Of a DNA stretch of 64,000 nt, positions 1-14,327 are shown one piece after another (within the stretch, counting starts at the first letter, position 1; every line of letters begins with the position of its first letter). The stretch lies in contig NC_054084.1 of the NCBI RefSeq assembly GCF_017562075.2, positions 33,072,803-33,136,802 of the forward strand, read 5' to 3'. Both the position numbers and the translations under genes were made by a program. The DNA comes from Anopheles merus (taxonomy: Eukaryota; Arthropoda; Insecta; Diptera; Culicidae). The notes below the pieces were generated by a model. It saw only the letters and a list, made by a program, of their open reading frames with translations. It searched no databases and had not been told where the DNA came from.

Positions 1-1556
1 TCCCAGGTTCTTCCACTCTAACCGTGACTTCTGGGCATCATCCTTGTCGTACGAGCCAAAGGGGGAACATATTTTCGTCGCAACTGTAATGAATTTAATT
101 TGGGTCTACTTCCTGGTCTACGTTCGTGCAACTCTCTCTCTCTCTCTCCTTTGGAGTTGTCCATGTTGTCAGGAAATAGGTTTCAGGGGTTCTTCTTTTT
201 TGGAGACTAGAGTGGCTTATACTTGTGGTCCTATCATTAGGTATTGGAAGGCTAAAGTTCGTGAGGAGCCTGGGATGGGTGAAGCCTGGTAAAATTTATG
301 AAATTCAATTTACTAACACCAGGATCCGGTGTGTGTGTGACTACTCGGGCTCACTGCGCCTGGAGTGCAGTTACTTCATCGTATGAAGTTACTTACCCAT
401 CTCTGGACACACAGTCTGCTGTCGAGGCTTTTGATGATTTAGTACGGCTCCGGAACTGTATCGTTACAAATCCCAGCAGGCGCTCCCCGGTCGGTCGGTT
501 GGTCGATCGGTTGGACGGTTCGTGCTGTTGTAGGTGGGTGGTCATTTTCCGGAGGTCCGGAAATCGGCAAAAAATTAATGACCGTCTCCACCATGAAAAA
601 TGTATTTCCGAAGTCGGCTTGGTCGAGGGAAATCGATAGTTTGTGTCTTCTACCGGCTGGATTGGGGCACCGACGTATTGGTAGAAGCAGTTTTCTTTAA
701 TGACCAGAGCATATAATGGGTCAATTTGATTAGGCATAATTTGAAGGCATTATTTTATGATCGTTTTTTGCGTTTAAAATTACACGCTTTTTCTTAAACC
801 GTGATAATATTTCTCCTCTAAACGTACGCACTAAATCATGCGTATGATGAGACCGCATTACTTTGGACGTAGCCATCACCTGCGATTTACTGTCGTGTTT
901 CAAAACGGACTGATCACCATGAACTTAATTTTTCAACCGCCCCAAACGCGTGCAAGCCATTCCGAAACACTCTCTTTCAGCAGGCACCAAGATCATCAAT
1001 TACACGGCCGGCAGGCAGGTTAATTTACAGACGGGAGATTAAACAACTTCCATCCTCGACTTCGACTACTGGCGGGTCCGTTGATTCAACGTCCATGCCT
1101 GTTGCCCAGTAGGTGTGTTACGCAGCTCTCCCTCCCGCAGGTCGGCCAGGTCTCACCGCCTTGACCGGCATTGAATTGTGTACTATTTTGGTCATCGCCC
1201 ATGATCGTCGCGCAATAAAACGAACGCAGCGGTGTAACCTGCAGAGCGTCTTGCGCGCTTCTCAATCTTTTTATGGTGTCGTGTCGCCCTGCCCGAAAAA
1301 AAAGGTTGGCAGCATATTATGTGAACGATTTTTATTTGCCATTTATAACGCACCGCAACTACCACCAAAGGCCGAGCAATACCGATGGATCGGCCCCCAG
1401 TAGCAGTTTGTCAGCGGGTTACAGTGAAGAGAAATTTGCACAAAAAGAAGGTTTTCTGTGCAGCGATGTTCTCAAGCTATTACACAAACCACGCTCAAAC
1501 AACGTGCTGGAAAAACTGCCGTCATTAAATGAAGTTGTTAAAGTTGAAGATTAAAT

Positions 1557-1580
1557 AAATAATAATAATAATAATAATTA
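1557..1580. repeat. (AAT)n microsatellite
   Basis: Run of about seven AAT units beginning just after an open frame that ends with TAA inside the repeat. No further function is visible. Confidence 0.85.
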
Positions 1581-2263
1581 AATTGGAGACGTATTGGGGT
1601 GTATTTTTGTGACGTCTTTTCTTTTAGCCACACCGTTACAAGAGGAACACTCGGCCGTACAAAAACATTGGTGAGATCGTTGGGAAAGGTGTTTGCTTGT
1701 CTCTTCGCTCCTCCCTTCAGACATGGCTGCAAGATAAATACTACTACCGCCCAGTGAAAAGCCGAACGCAACAACACATCAACAGTCGGAACACCATCGC
1801 GGGGAGTTTCTTTTGTGATTTTCCGCAGCGGCCCCATAATAATGGTTCCGGTGGCAACCGATTCTTCGCCGACAGTTTTCGACAGAATCTCCCGGATACG
1901 ATCGAGATTGAGCGTTGAGGTTTTTTTTATGTCACTTCACAAGAAGTGCGGCTTCTTTCCCCCTTTCTGCTCGAATTGCAGCTCGCGATGAAAAGGGTTC
2001 GTTTGCCCCGATCGCGTACAACCCTTTCGAATTTCCTCGACCACCTTAATTAACTCACCGAGCGGAAATGTAGAATTTACGATTCTTCACGGAAATTGCG
2101 ACCCGGCTGCGAAGAACCGACGATCGTCGGGGGAAGAAAGCAACAAACACGAATCGAGACCAGCGAGTTGACGACCGGGAAGAGAGAGAGCAAACATTGA
2201 TTTTTTCACATTAAAATTGTACAACAACATCATCGTCGGGATTGCGATCCGGTAGCGATCATG

Positions 2264-2281
2264 CTGCTGCTGCTGCTGCTG
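2264..2281. repeat. (CTG)6 microsatellite
   Basis: Six perfect CTG units (CAG on the other strand). They lie in short open frames on both strands that would read poly-Leu or poly-Gln. Nothing else supports coding. Confidence 0.85.
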
Positions 2282-2620
2282 GGTCCACGTCCCAATGGTC
2301 ATGATGCTTTGTGTGGGTGCAGGGGAAAGGGGAGCCCGGTGGTGAAAGTAAGACAGCCAGATTACAACCGAGCGATTGGAAAAATATCTAAGATCACCCG
2401 CAGGAATGGAGTGTATGTTTTTCTGTGTGTGTTTGTGTGCTCCGTGATCTTGCTCTCACGCGCGCGGACCGTCTCGTTGTAGTGGCGGAAATGGAAAACC
2501 TCATCTGATAAGCCTTCCTTTGCCCTTAGTTTTCAAGCCTGGAAAGAAAATCGTTAACTGTCGTAGAATGAAAGGAATGAGTTCAAAGCGTTTCTCACCT
2601 TCTTAAAATCTCGGCGAGTA

Positions 2621-2632
2621 CGCGCGCGCGCG
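2621..2632. repeat. (CG)6 alternating tract
   Basis: Twelve bases of perfect alternating CG, a Z-DNA-prone sequence. Its survival fits a genome without strong CpG depletion. Confidence 0.7.
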
Positions 2633-5600
2633 CTCCGACTTGACACAGTTTTGTGCAGCAGCGGTGGCATTTTTAACGTGCAAAAATACACTCGACGTGA
2701 TCTGATGGTTGTCTAATGATGGTACAGTGTCTGGGACAGAAACGGTTTGCGAGGGAATGGATAATGACCACCACCAGACACAAAGCGTTTTCTCTCGATT
2801 AACACACTTTTTTCCCCGGTGTTGTCAAGGAAAGTGAAGATGCGTTAAGGTGTAAGATCATGTCTTTAGGGGTTCACAAAAAGAGGAGTGTATTATTTTG
2901 TGATAATTATGAATTCTTAGAGAGGAGTATTGTTGGCGATGAAGTTGTGAGAATGAGGAATGCAAGTTAAGTACCATGTTTAAAGCCTACAATTATAGTC
3001 TCAAAAGTTGTTTTTAGCGAAATGGTTGGAATTGACATTATGGAAATTGGACTGAGAAATAGAACACACCAAAAATTCATCCATTTTACCTGTCATCGAA
3101 ATCGTAAACAAATGTTCTCTTTCCAATAGATTCCACAATGCTCTGGATCCACCTAGATGCCAACTTTAACGTCACATACACATTTCGTACCGCCAAAATT
3201 GGGCCACACTTAACGCCCAGCTCACGAACGCGGACTTTGGCTTGGGTCATGGAAACGCTACGCTTCAGCTCGCGTACCATGCACGCCTATATACGCTGGC
3301 CCCCTGCATGCCGGGCATAATTCACGTACATCGACACCTGCCAGCATTCTTGTTCACAGTGCGCGAGAACCGGGAGGGAAACAGCAAATGGTGATTCCGT
3401 GCGCGCAAAACTGGGCACGATTGGTAAATTCCAAAATAAACAGTACCGTGTGCTAATGGTCACAGAAACTGTAGTAGCAATTAAGTGTGGGGACTAGGAA
3501 GACCCACAGCGATCAGGGTGAGCACGGTGGAACGAGACGAGATAAGACGAGCGCGCAATCCCTAGGCAGAGAGTGCAAACCGTTATAAAATAAATTCTAC
3601 GCTAAATACCATAAATTACAATGCAAATTTATTCCGCGAGGTCGGAGCTCCTGTCGTCAGCGGTTCTACAAGACTACAGCGCGTGCTTACCTTTCTCGCG
3701 CACTAACACGGGTATTGGGTAAAAGTCCGGAAGCGTCTGACACACTGTCTGAAGTCTGTCCCAATCGGGTGGGGGGGAACTGATCGACCAGTGACGATGT
3801 GCAATGATGCACGTGGAATCTGCACCTCTCAACAACGCCTCAACGCCACATTTGGGATGATAATTTATTCAAATGAATTCACCTTAATTGCTTATCACCG
3901 AGTGCCAGTGTGCCCACCAAGCGTCTAGCGATTCCAACGCGGTGGACGCGAATCATCGTCTTTCGCTTCCCTGTCAGCTTTCTTTTGGCTCCAGTTCCAC
4001 CGACAATGGCGACGTGTGGCGATCAAGAGGAATCAGTTTTCAGCAGCCTACAGTGGTAACTTGTGCTACTAGTAATGTGGTGTTCCCGCAGCTCCCGGAT
4101 GGATGGGAAGTCTTCATTATCATATGCCCCCAAGGCGTACAGTCGGACGCGCATCAAGCCTTCCAGAGAAATAGATCATCACGCGCACACAGCGGTCGTT
4201 CTACGGCTCCACACAGAGGGCGAGTTCTTTGGTTTTCGAATTCGATTCTAACGGTTCAGAGCTACGCTCCATCTCACTCTCTCTGTGGTTTCTTCCGTCT
4301 TTTGATGTGCACGTGTACATCCAAGCAGGCCGCAGGCTACTTAGCATAAAGTGAGTTTGCACGATTTACAATGAGTCGGCCTGTATGTGTGTCTGTGTGG
4401 ATTAGCTGCTTCCTAGGTAGTAGCAGTAGGCGTGTTGCGATTGAACAGGGGAAGAAAACACAAAAAGATCTGTTCTGGAATAAAGCCAGAAGCTAGAATC
4501 AAAGGGCGTACGGAGCGTACAGTACAGAGAGCGCGTGTAGTACCAGCAACTAGCGTTTATTAATCGCCCGCGGTAATCAAGGCTAAAGATTGAGAAACAC
4601 CGTTAGCAGCACTGCTGATGATGATGTTGCTCTTCTCTGTTACACACAGGTTGCAGGTTCTAGGCAAGAACTTCGCTACTGGTGAGAGTGGGTCTGCGTG
4701 ACTCTGTGACGAATGTGTGGACTCTTCCCGTTCGAATGGCGTCGAAGAATCCGTTTAGCACGCCGGTCGATACATTGTTGATGTAATTGGAGGTTATGTA
4801 TTCTTCGATAGTCGATCGATTCTCAGCAAAAGTTCTCGACGCTGTAATCGCAACTTTGACACGGTTGTCATCGTTGAAGTATGCGATCGTTAGAACAGGG
4901 CTGACGTAACGGTAATTTCTACAGTTCGAGGGGTTAGCTCAATGTATTAAGCATCCGTAATAGATATGCTGCTAATGAGTTACTTCCTTACGACGGGCGG
5001 TTTTGAGGTTATATGCCATAATGTATTCATAAGTTTTATTGCTCCTTGTTTTGGGTTCGTTTTGTTGGTCGCTTTCTTTTCGGCACGCAAATAACAGAAG
5101 CTAATTAATTTAAATGACCTTCTTCGAATAATTGGTCACTTCTTTCTGAAGTTCGTATATTGACTTTTCTAATTATGGAGTCATTCTCCTTCCTCTTGTA
5201 CACTTTATCAGCGCATAAATCAGCCTCAAGTGGCGCGTTTTATTATGATTGATGTAATACACTGCTGGCCGTTTTCCACCTTCGGTCGTGCACAAACGCC
5301 TACCCCGCCCGGTGTGTGTATGTTTATTTTGATTCTCGCGTGCCACCGTTAAGCCCTGCTGCTGTTTGTCTTTCCATCTTTGCGGGGCCTATTAGTATGG
5401 CATAATTTAAAGCAATACTCGAGCGCGTGACCGAAAAGCCATCGCCTGTTTATGCTGCTGGCCCCACTTGGCGGCAGTTACGGCAGCAAAAGGTGAAAAC
5501 AATTGAAGTGTATTAGCCTAGCACCCCTTTCTAGACGATGACTTTTGGGGAGGATGCGAGGTCATTGAAACGTTGATTGAAGCCAGTAGTGTACCTGCCT

Positions 5601-7107
5601 CGAAAAGGGAGATCTTACAGCCAACGGGGTTGTAGGGTTAGGATGATTATGACGTTTGATTGTGTTTTGGTTTGCCCGTTTCTCTAACTCCTCGAAACAC
5701 ACTGAGAGGTGTCAAAGGAGTTGCACCAAGACGCATGTACGCCTCCCATGTACTTCAACAGCTGCGGGGCGGTGATCGAGCAGGTCACTCGCGTAACAGA
5801 TGAAACCCTTCAACGTCGAGTGAGATCAAAGTGGACAGAGAGCGCACTGTGTTGCGTAATGTAAATTACAAGTGATCATACACATCACACACAGTCCAGC
5901 GTACGTACTCCTCACGTGGTTTCGATGCAAACGAATAGATATTCCGTCGCGGTTAGGGCATGGTCCGCGCACGGTACGCATAGAAACACTCGTCAATCAG
6001 AAATTGTCAATATTAATTACAACCGACTGCCTGGTGCGATCTATCCGGTGATCTAACGGCGGTCTTGATGATTAATGAGATTTAATTACAGCACTGAGCG
6101 ACTCGCGTGCGCCCGTTTCCACTTCATTCGATTGCAGTGTGCGAGTTTGCGAGTCATTCTCAGGAGAAAAAAAAAGTCATCAAGACCAGTGTTGTATGTC
6201 ACAAAGGGAGGAAGGTAGAACGCCAAAGGTGGCAAAGGTGTTTGCGTCGCGACCATTTTTCCATAATCTAAATTGTTCTTTTATGACGCAGCGCAGCGGA
6301 AAGGGCTCGATTGTAGTGCACCACGCTCCTGGGTGGAGCTTAATATTAGTTCCCATTTCCGGACCTTCCATTGAAGGTGGAATGACATCATGCAGAATGG
6401 CTACTCATGGCAGTTAGCGTAACTCGCTAATGAACAAGTCCTTACCGTTTTTTTTTTTTCGAGAGGGATAATAGTTTTGTAACAAACTTTCACCGCTGTC
6501 TTGCCAACGGACTTGAACGTGGGTGGAAAATTATGTTGTTTTTTTTTTTTTGGTTTTGGCATTAACTAGACTAGCACGGGGAAAACTTACAATGGCACAG
6601 ACACCATCCGGACACCTATTGTGAAAAGATTGTTCGCACATCCAGCTTGTGTAAAACTCCAACGCCCGGTGCTGTTGTACGCTGGAAAGCAGTGAAAAGT
6701 GAACGATGAAACAAAACCAACGAGCGAAAAGACCCGGGAATGGATCTGCAAGATAAAAGCTCTTTCCGTTTTGCTTCAAAATGGTCAGCTCTCTCCGCGC
6801 TGTGGTCGGTTGAAAATAAAAGAAGATTGTTTTGAAAGAACCTTGTGACGCTGGGCGGGGTGGAAGAATGAAAAACACATCACGCGATGCGTTGAAGTTT
6901 AGCAGGGCATTAACAGGAAACAACTCGAGCGCCCGCCTAGTACGTACAATGGCTCAACAAGCGAAACGTAACAATCGCGCTGGACATTGAGCTTAACTCG
7001 CGTATTTTTTCTCTCTCTCTCTTTCACTTTTTACCCTTTTCCAACATTAATGTTTCGCTTTCATCTAATGTTTTGTGTTTTGTTTGTTTTTTTTTCGCTT
7101 TTTTTAG

Positions 7108-7186
7108 CAATCTCCATGCATTTCTTCTTCCTGGCTGCGTTCTTCTGGCTCAACACGATGTGCTTCAATATCTGGTGGACTTTCCG
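7108..7186 (+). CDS. Methuselah-like GPCR, internal exon A (helix 3), partial
   Basis: Internal coding exon of 79 nt. It supplies the last two bases of one codon, 25 whole codons and the first two bases (CG) of an Arg codon. The peptide includes FFFLAAFFWLNTMCFNIWWT, a hydrophobic helix matching helix 3 of insect methuselah-like (secretin-type) receptors, where an AFFWLN..CF.IWWTF pattern is characteristic. These are plasma-membrane seven-helix receptors. The exon is bounded by a T-rich acceptor ending TTTTTAG (7107) and a donor G|GTAAGT (7187). Reading past the donor gives CGG TAA, so the true end is the splice site. The residue before IWW is Asn, where I recall Asp as usual in relatives; this is from memory. 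The start codon, ectodomain and helices 1-2 are not seen. Receptor-family assignment is confident; the exact paralogue is not. Confidence 0.9.
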
Positions 7187-10100
7187 GTAAGTTGAACAGC
7201 GAGACATATTATTTCACAATTTGTCGACTGCTTTTAGTCGTGTTTTTTGTTGTTATTGGACGTGCTGGAAAACTCCATTTTCATCAAAGAGCTATAAAAA
7301 ATCCAAATTTTGAGAGCAGAAAAAAAAAAATCTAGAACCTACACGGATGGTACGTCCTTTCGGTAAACCATCAAACTAATTGACAGCAACTGTTGCGTAC
7401 ATCCTTCAGTCACCACGTCGGGCGGCGAAATCTAGCAACCAGGGATATTAGTGACATATTTTTGGAAGCTTTTCCCAGCATACGCTAACGTGCGTTGTAT
7501 GTCGTCGGTGTAAATTCCACTCCAAGGTATCTCGGGTCGGCATAATCTCTTCATGCTGGCAACAGCGAGGCTACCCCTATTTCGGTAGTTGGAAAGTTTT
7601 GACTGACGAATCCATGAGGATTTGTTGATGCGTTGATGCGTGTTACTTGGGATGGAGAAGTAAAGAGAGCGAGAGAGTGAGAAATGCATTTCGTTTCTGC
7701 ACTCAACTTCCAGGCAACTCATCGAACCGTTGAGCAAGCGTGCAGTGTGAGATGAAATGCAATTAGGGAAAAGTTTTTGGCACATGCACACGACCATATG
7801 TACCTCGTCGACATCATCCGCTGTTCGGTGCGGACGGCATAGCTTCAGTGAGGGCGTGTAACGTAATGAAATGGGAGTAAAGATGGTGCAAAACTCGTTG
7901 CAAACAACGTCAATATGAAGTGGGTAGGATCATTACTCGTCGGTGCGGAACACACGAACACTGGCGCGTTAAACTTCGTGGAAAATTGCGCGAAGCAAAG
8001 TTTGTGGCGTCTCCGGGTTTAGCCGGAGTTTGTGTAAGATTGGCAGATTGGATTTGGAGCAGTGTCTAAGAATCTCGTGTTTCGTTGCACATTGATTGGA
8101 TTATCGTGTCCCCGGTATCAGCGATTAGTGCGATCGAGTGTGGCCTAGAAGCTGCTGCGGGAAAGTTTTTGCTTGGAAGCTGATATTTTAAGACCCTGGG
8201 GATTACCACCAATACCAACTCCGTGCTACTACACGGGACGACTAATGGAGCAGATTTTATCGCTTCTTGCAAACACGCTGCTGAAACCCGGCTTACATTG
8301 AAGCTTAATTGCCGTAACATTGCCCAAAAAGTAGGAAGCTTTTTACAGACTATTTATCTACCAGCCGGTCCGCTTGATTGAAACGTTTTCAGTTTTTGGC
8401 ACATGCCGACACCGAAAGACAACGTGAAAGAAACTGTAACAATATTATCATTAAATCACGGGGGAGGGGGGAAAGGCTTCATTGCCTTACGTACCTGTGC
8501 TTACTTGCACTTTTAGACGGTCGCCAATTGTAAGAAGTGCCTCGAGAACGGCCAGGCTCAACCAGGCTCGGATCGGTAGAATGCCTTTACCATGATTTGC
8601 AGAAACCATCTGCAGCCACTAGAGTGTGATCTCGTTTCGATCTGCTCCGCCCTTGGGGATCGTGCAAACTTTGTAACGGTTTGCAAATGACAGCAGCACA
8701 AAGAACACGCCCGGAGCCCTGAAATCACAATCGTGAGTGGGCAATTTTGGGGCACGCTGTTGCTGGTACGCCCGTGGGCCTGCAGGAAGGATGTGGATTG
8801 TTACTCTTGTTGAAGTCTAGGTTTGTTGTGGAGCAAGTGGAGCACATTTACTGCGCCGCAGAGTCTTGCAGACTTGCGTTTGATATATTCAGGCTATTGT
8901 GCAAGCGAACGACAAACGACAAAAGCCTTTCAAAATAAAGTGAACAGAGTGGTATTCAAGCTACTGTGGAACGTGGTCGGTATGGCTGGAACAAGCAGCT
9001 AGCATGAACCTTCTCTTCTCGGGTGATCTTGCACCATTAAGCGTAACAAGCTGTATAAGTGAGCAACGTTGAATGCGGAAGCGGTAAGCCTAGTAAAAGA
9101 CTGCGAGCCCGATAAAGCAGCTGCCATTACGTCAAGGTCATCCGACGAGGTGGACACTGTTTACCTACGACGACTGTGCTCCATCTGTTTACAACGTTTC
9201 TTTCGCCCGTCGCGGTAAAGCTCCCGTAGTTCTATTTCCAGTTTTAACCCGGCAGTTACTGTTTTTCGAATGCGACGGTTGGTTGACGCTCGGAGAGAAG
9301 CGAAGAGGAGATCTCTTGGGTACGGTAGCCAAACACGGCACCAAAAAGGCCGTGTTCGCCAAAGACGATGTGGCGTGGCGCAAGCCGCACACAGCATCTC
9401 GAATCTGTGAGTTCAGTGCTCCAGGGCATTTCAAGGCAACTCAAGGACGCCCACCTAGGCGGTGGTGCTGGTGCCCCGTCCCAGTTGTGTGTTGCACCGT
9501 CCGAGCAGTTCGGAACCGCACGGAACGGCACAAAAATGTGGCGTTCTCTACGCCTTTATGGGCACACGGAGATGACGGTCGTTAACGAGATTGTCTCTCG
9601 GGCAGCCGACTCGGCCACCTCGGCACCACATGAATGCGGGCGTGTACGGTAATGGAGTTCTGCATTCTATTAACCAGTGGTTGAAGCGATGATCATCGAT
9701 CGACGGTGGTTAAAATTGATCCTCTCTTGTGCGGCGCAGGGGGTGATGGTACTGCTGTTCTGCTTGAATAACTTGATGTACTTCTCGCCTAGATCGATCG
9801 CACTTCGGAGCCAGACAGCATTAGAGAGGATGATTGACAAAAACTGTCGCACAGTGGAGCTGACCAGGTTCAATTAAAATGCGTTGCTGATTTAAATTGA
9901 ATGCATCAGCTGGCGATTGCGATCGTTCCGTGTGCCAACTATCCCCCTTCCTCTTGGTGAGCGAAGAATGCTTTAGTTGGTGTTGGCAACTATTCAGCGG
10001 AATTCTTGAACTACGGCGGGATGTATCTTTTCGCCAACACTTGGACGATCGCAACAAAGTTGCAACATAGTATGGTGTGCAAAACGTGTACACACGTGTG

Positions 10101-11043
10101 CAGCAGCAGCGGCATTACTTCAGAAGCCGCTGACGGTGGTATGAAAATGGAATTGGCATGTTTACATTATGTTTTGCAGCGGGAACCTCCCTGCTTGTTG
10201 TCCCGAAAAGTGATATCCTCTGGAGGGTGTGTGTGTATGTGTGGTGGTTTTTTTAAAGGCACGCGTCCGCCGATGAGGAGGATGAGGAATTTTTCCAATA
10301 CCTTTTCGAGAAAACCGGGAGTGGGTCTATGTTTACCATTCATAAATTTAGATTGACTTGGTGGTCTCCGCGTGTGTCTGGTGTGTGCGGTTTCGGTTTC
10401 AAAAGACTGATGTTTGCGGAAGGAACTACGCTGTGAAAAGGTTTTCGGTTGTAGCATATCTACGCACCTCGGGACGGTTGTAATGTAAAGTCCCGGCCCG
10501 AGAAGGATGGTGAATTTGAATGATTGATTTATGTATGGCACCAGTTTTTTGTACCGGCTCTCCATCTTCTATTGTTTGCACCGACTCTCCGAATCGTGGA
10601 AGCGATACTATCGCCAGAGGGCGCTTTTGTTTCGCCAGCGTGCCTTGGCCGGGGGACGGGATGTGGGATGCGCGTGTAGTGCGCTCTCAAGATGGCGTTG
10701 ATGGAATAGCAACAGTGGTGTAGGAGTGTTTTGGCGAAGTGTTTGCCTTTTAAAATCGACCAAGAGCTGGAGATGACTTTACGAGCGACTCAACCGCACC
10801 AGAACCGTGGACCTACCCATGTGTCGCGGTACGCAAATATGGTTTCCGCTTTGGCAGCAAGACGCACGCCTCGTTTGAACAGGCCTTTGAAATTGAGCGT
10901 AAAATTGATGCATTAAATATTTACGAAGCCACTCGCAGAAAGCTGCTCAGAGAATAGGTGGAAGTTCTGTTTTTTTTCGTCAAAATGGCATTGAATGGTA
11001 TACGTACAGTAAGTTTGCAGGTCTTTTGCCACTCAATGCTCTA

Positions 11044-11257
11044 CAGGGTTTCCACGATTATTGGTCGGTTCCATCGATTTTCGGACTCATATTTGGTGCG
11101 TTCACGATTTTTGGTCGTTTCCCAGAACGGTGCAATGTATTGATATCCAATCGGAAAATACAATAAATTATGGAAACGAACCATCTATGGGATACGATCA
11201 ATAAGTGGGAACGCGCCAAAATCATGGAAACTGACCAATAAATCGTGGGAAACCCTG
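11044..11257. mobile_element. MITE with TA target duplication (Tc1/mariner-like)
   Basis: The 214-bp element begins CAGGGTTTCC and ends GGAAACCCTG, flanked on both sides by TA (11042-11043 and 11258-11259). The inverted repeats extend about 45 bases with small indels, through ACGATT(T)ATTGGTC and GTT(T)CCAT. Inside, the motif CACGATTTTTGGTCGTTTCCC (split here as CACGATTTTT then GGTCGTTTCCC) repeats the terminal sequence, so the ends seem to have been built from a repeated unit. No open frame encodes a transposase, so it would need one supplied elsewhere. The TA duplication points to the Tc1/mariner superfamily. Family name not recognised. Confidence 0.8.
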
Positions 11258-14200
11258 TAAGAGCGGATGCTTATCAAAGGGAACAATAAAAAAACTATGC
11301 CATTGTGAGCAGCGTTTCACGTGATGCGTGACACGCAGAAGAAGGTGTCCGCCAGAAGTCCTTTGACGCGCAATGATTCGTAGCGTTTTAGGCTTAGAAG
11401 CATCATGTATGCTTCCCCACTCTGCGACTCCGGTTCTATAAGCTCTGTTTGTTGAATTCTGCTCCCAAAGAAAACCTCGAAAATGTTGGCATTTTTTGTA
11501 TGGCGAGTCACATCGTTTATCATGCGAATGGTGATTAGCTACATTGTACGGACGGCTCTACGTGCCATTACAATGGGATCGTTATACGGGAATTCGGGAG
11601 CTGCTGAAAAGAAGTCTTAAGAATATTTTGGAAGAGAATAGAGCAGCCGATAAAAGAGCCCAGGAAGTGGGTGAGAAGTGTTCCAGAAACCAACGCTATA
11701 CCCAGAAGACAAGCACGACTATCAGGCGAGGGATTTAACGTCTGATTCAAATGCAGATTTGCCCAACATCGTTCATACAATGTATGAAAGAACCCTCGTT
11801 AAGTCGCTACCTTTGCTTGCTGCAACTGCGAGATACAGCCAAGAGCTTTGCGCGCTGACTTAAGCCGCCAAAGACACGAATTCAATTTTCCATCAATTAT
11901 AACTGCCGCGACACAAACATTAGGTAGCGCTTTGGCCACTTAGCCCGGGCCACGTCTCAATCTATCTTGCTGTGTTTGTCCTACGCCATCGGCTCCGCAT
12001 CCGTTGCACCGTGTGGGTTTTTGTGCGTTTGCGGGGAGAAAATATTTGAGCCTAAACCGTAAGACAAACAACAAATATGAACCAGACCCCGTGTGTGTTT
12101 GTGTGTCCGTGGGCAAACCGTGGGGTTGACCTTTTTAGCGTGAATCCAAACAGTGTCTGTATGAGCAATGTTTTGAGAGAGGCAGGGGAAATAAGATAAA
12201 GACTTGAAGCAGCTAAAACCCGGGGCCTCGACTCACCTGTCTCGGCGGGACTTGCAACTCCCGTAGGCGGATGGTGGAGACTGTCATCATCTTCATCATC
12301 ATCGGGGTACTACGGGAGTCTTCCGGCAAGCTCCTCCCATCTAAAGAAACCAACCACCACCTTCTGGCTTTACTGTACAGCAGCATAGCACCAGTAGATA
12401 AAGTGAGCAAATGTTTACCGTCCGCTGCCTACCGTGCGCTCGGGAGAAAGAAAATCGACTGTGAGGCGACCGTAGAAAAGTAAAAATAAATATTGTACAA
12501 TGAATTATGAGCTTATATCTGGACAAACACGGATCAACACACACACACACACATAGACACGCTGTGTGTTCTGTTTCGGCTTGTCAAGTGCGGGTCGAGT
12601 CCCGCGAGAATGGGCCACGGACAAGCTGGATTTTTCATCAGCTTTTGGTTTATTTCTTGGAGATGAAACTCAAATCAATTCGAAAGACACATTCTTTTGA
12701 GAAGTATTTCGAACGCTTTTTTTAAATATGTTTGTTGTTTTTGTGAAATTTCCCCGAGTCAATGACCCTGGCCGATGTCCAGATTTTGTGGAAGAATGAG
12801 TGTGGGAGATCTGTATGTAAATTGGTGAGTCGGCGTCCATTTATACATCTTCCTCAACAAGTCTGGAAGATTCCTCTGACCGCGTCGATCTCGTTCGGAC
12901 AGTGACGCTTACCATCCGTTAATCCGCATTCCGTCACTGGCACTCACACACACACACAGAGCTCTTAAACTCTCCCCCTTTTCCTTCCCCAAAGACCCAA
13001 AGACATGATTCACGTGGGAGGGGCGCGTTTTATGCGTGCATCCGATCTTGAGCCCCAGATCTTGACATTGGAGAAATATGAATTTCTCGCACAGCTGTAA
13101 ACGCTCGTAAGCAACAAGGCTGTGAGAAAGTGACATTGCCAATGCCAGATGATCGTGTCTGGATCGAAATACCCGCCCGCCCGCCTTCCTTCCTTCCTGC
13201 GATCGTGTTAATAGTGATCGTCGGAAAATGGTTCCCCCTTTTTCGCTTGAACAACGCTTAAACATGCGTCGTACATGCGTGTGATAAATGGGAATGCATT
13301 AATCTTGCTGCCATTTCCACGACTTCCACCTCTCGGGGATCATCATCCCAGCGTCTCGCAATCGTTTTTATGTTGCACTGTCCAAATCCGATAGATTATA
13401 CACTATTCACCAGTCCTCAGTGGGGCATTTGGTTTAGTCAAAAAAGCGCAATAAACAACACACGCGCACCCCTGGGAAATGGAAGACGAGTGAGCTCACG
13501 CTCACGATTTAAAGTTCATCAGTTCTCGGGACCGTTGTTCGAACTCCGTTCGGCCTCCGGGTGAAATGATGGTGTGATTTGTGATGATGATAATGACGGG
13601 GGCGCATAGATGGGTTTCGTTTTGTTTTCTTTCTTCCCCCCCTTGCGCTTGTGGCATAGGGTGTGGAAGATACTGTGTTTGTCACATGGTTCGCGTACCC
13701 TTAGCTCACCTTTTGGACCGGGACCTGGGATGGGAAATGATACCGTTCGCGTCGTTATTGTGATGGAAATGACGGCGGAGGCTTAAGATGAGACCCACGC
13801 CTGATCAGTGATTCATTTTCTCACACCTTTTTTTTTTGTTACGAAACCGAACGATGCCGATGCGACGGTAATTATGCAGATGATGGGACGATTTTGAGCG
13901 GCTTTGTACACAGTAGCGTTGAGGCATTTTTTGAATAAATTTCACTTTCAATAATGAGTCGCTCGAAAAGAAACGGTCGCGAACGGTGGACGAAACTGTT
14001 GAATAAAATGAGCACGGAGCTCGCTTGTTTTTTTATTGCGTTGAGAAAGATGTTGAAAGGAAACTCGCCCATCCATTGTTAACCCGTCAACGGTGCTTGA
14101 ATAACGTCAAAAGCATATCACAAAACCCGACCCATCCAGGGCTTCAGGGGTATTGAGCGGATGCTCTGTTTAATATGACACGACTAACAAAGCAAGTACC

Positions 14201-14263
14201 GGCATGGTTCGCACTCCCGTTCCCCACCACATCCGACTCAATTGCAACCTGCACTTGAATGCA

Positions 14264-14265
<2 letters not shown>

Positions 14266-14323
<58 letters not shown>
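14266..14323. repeat. (CA)29 microsatellite
   Basis: An uninterrupted 58-base CA run. It creates false open frames reading Thr-His on the + strand and Cys-Val on the - strand. It is likely length-polymorphic. Confidence 0.95.

Positions 14324-14327
<4 letters not shown>

Larger units (their letters stand above)
1..7107. other. Non-coding stretch upstream of exon A, probably intron
   Basis: I recognise no exon, RNA gene or transposon here. Open frames are short (153 codons at most, at 3888-4349) and none reads like the N-terminal ectodomain or helices 1-2 expected before exon A. The last 90 bases hold a good 3' splice site: a CTAAT branch-point-like sequence near 7064, a T-rich tract from about 7070, then TTTTTAG ending at 7107. 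The rest holds a few short simple repeats, listed separately. It is probably the 3' part of the preceding intron of the same receptor gene. An unrecognised short upstream exon cannot be excluded. Confidence 0.6.

Noticed and set aside
13528..13545. TTGTTCGAACTCC resembling a tRNA T loop
   Set aside because: No matching anticodon or acceptor arm can be folded around it.
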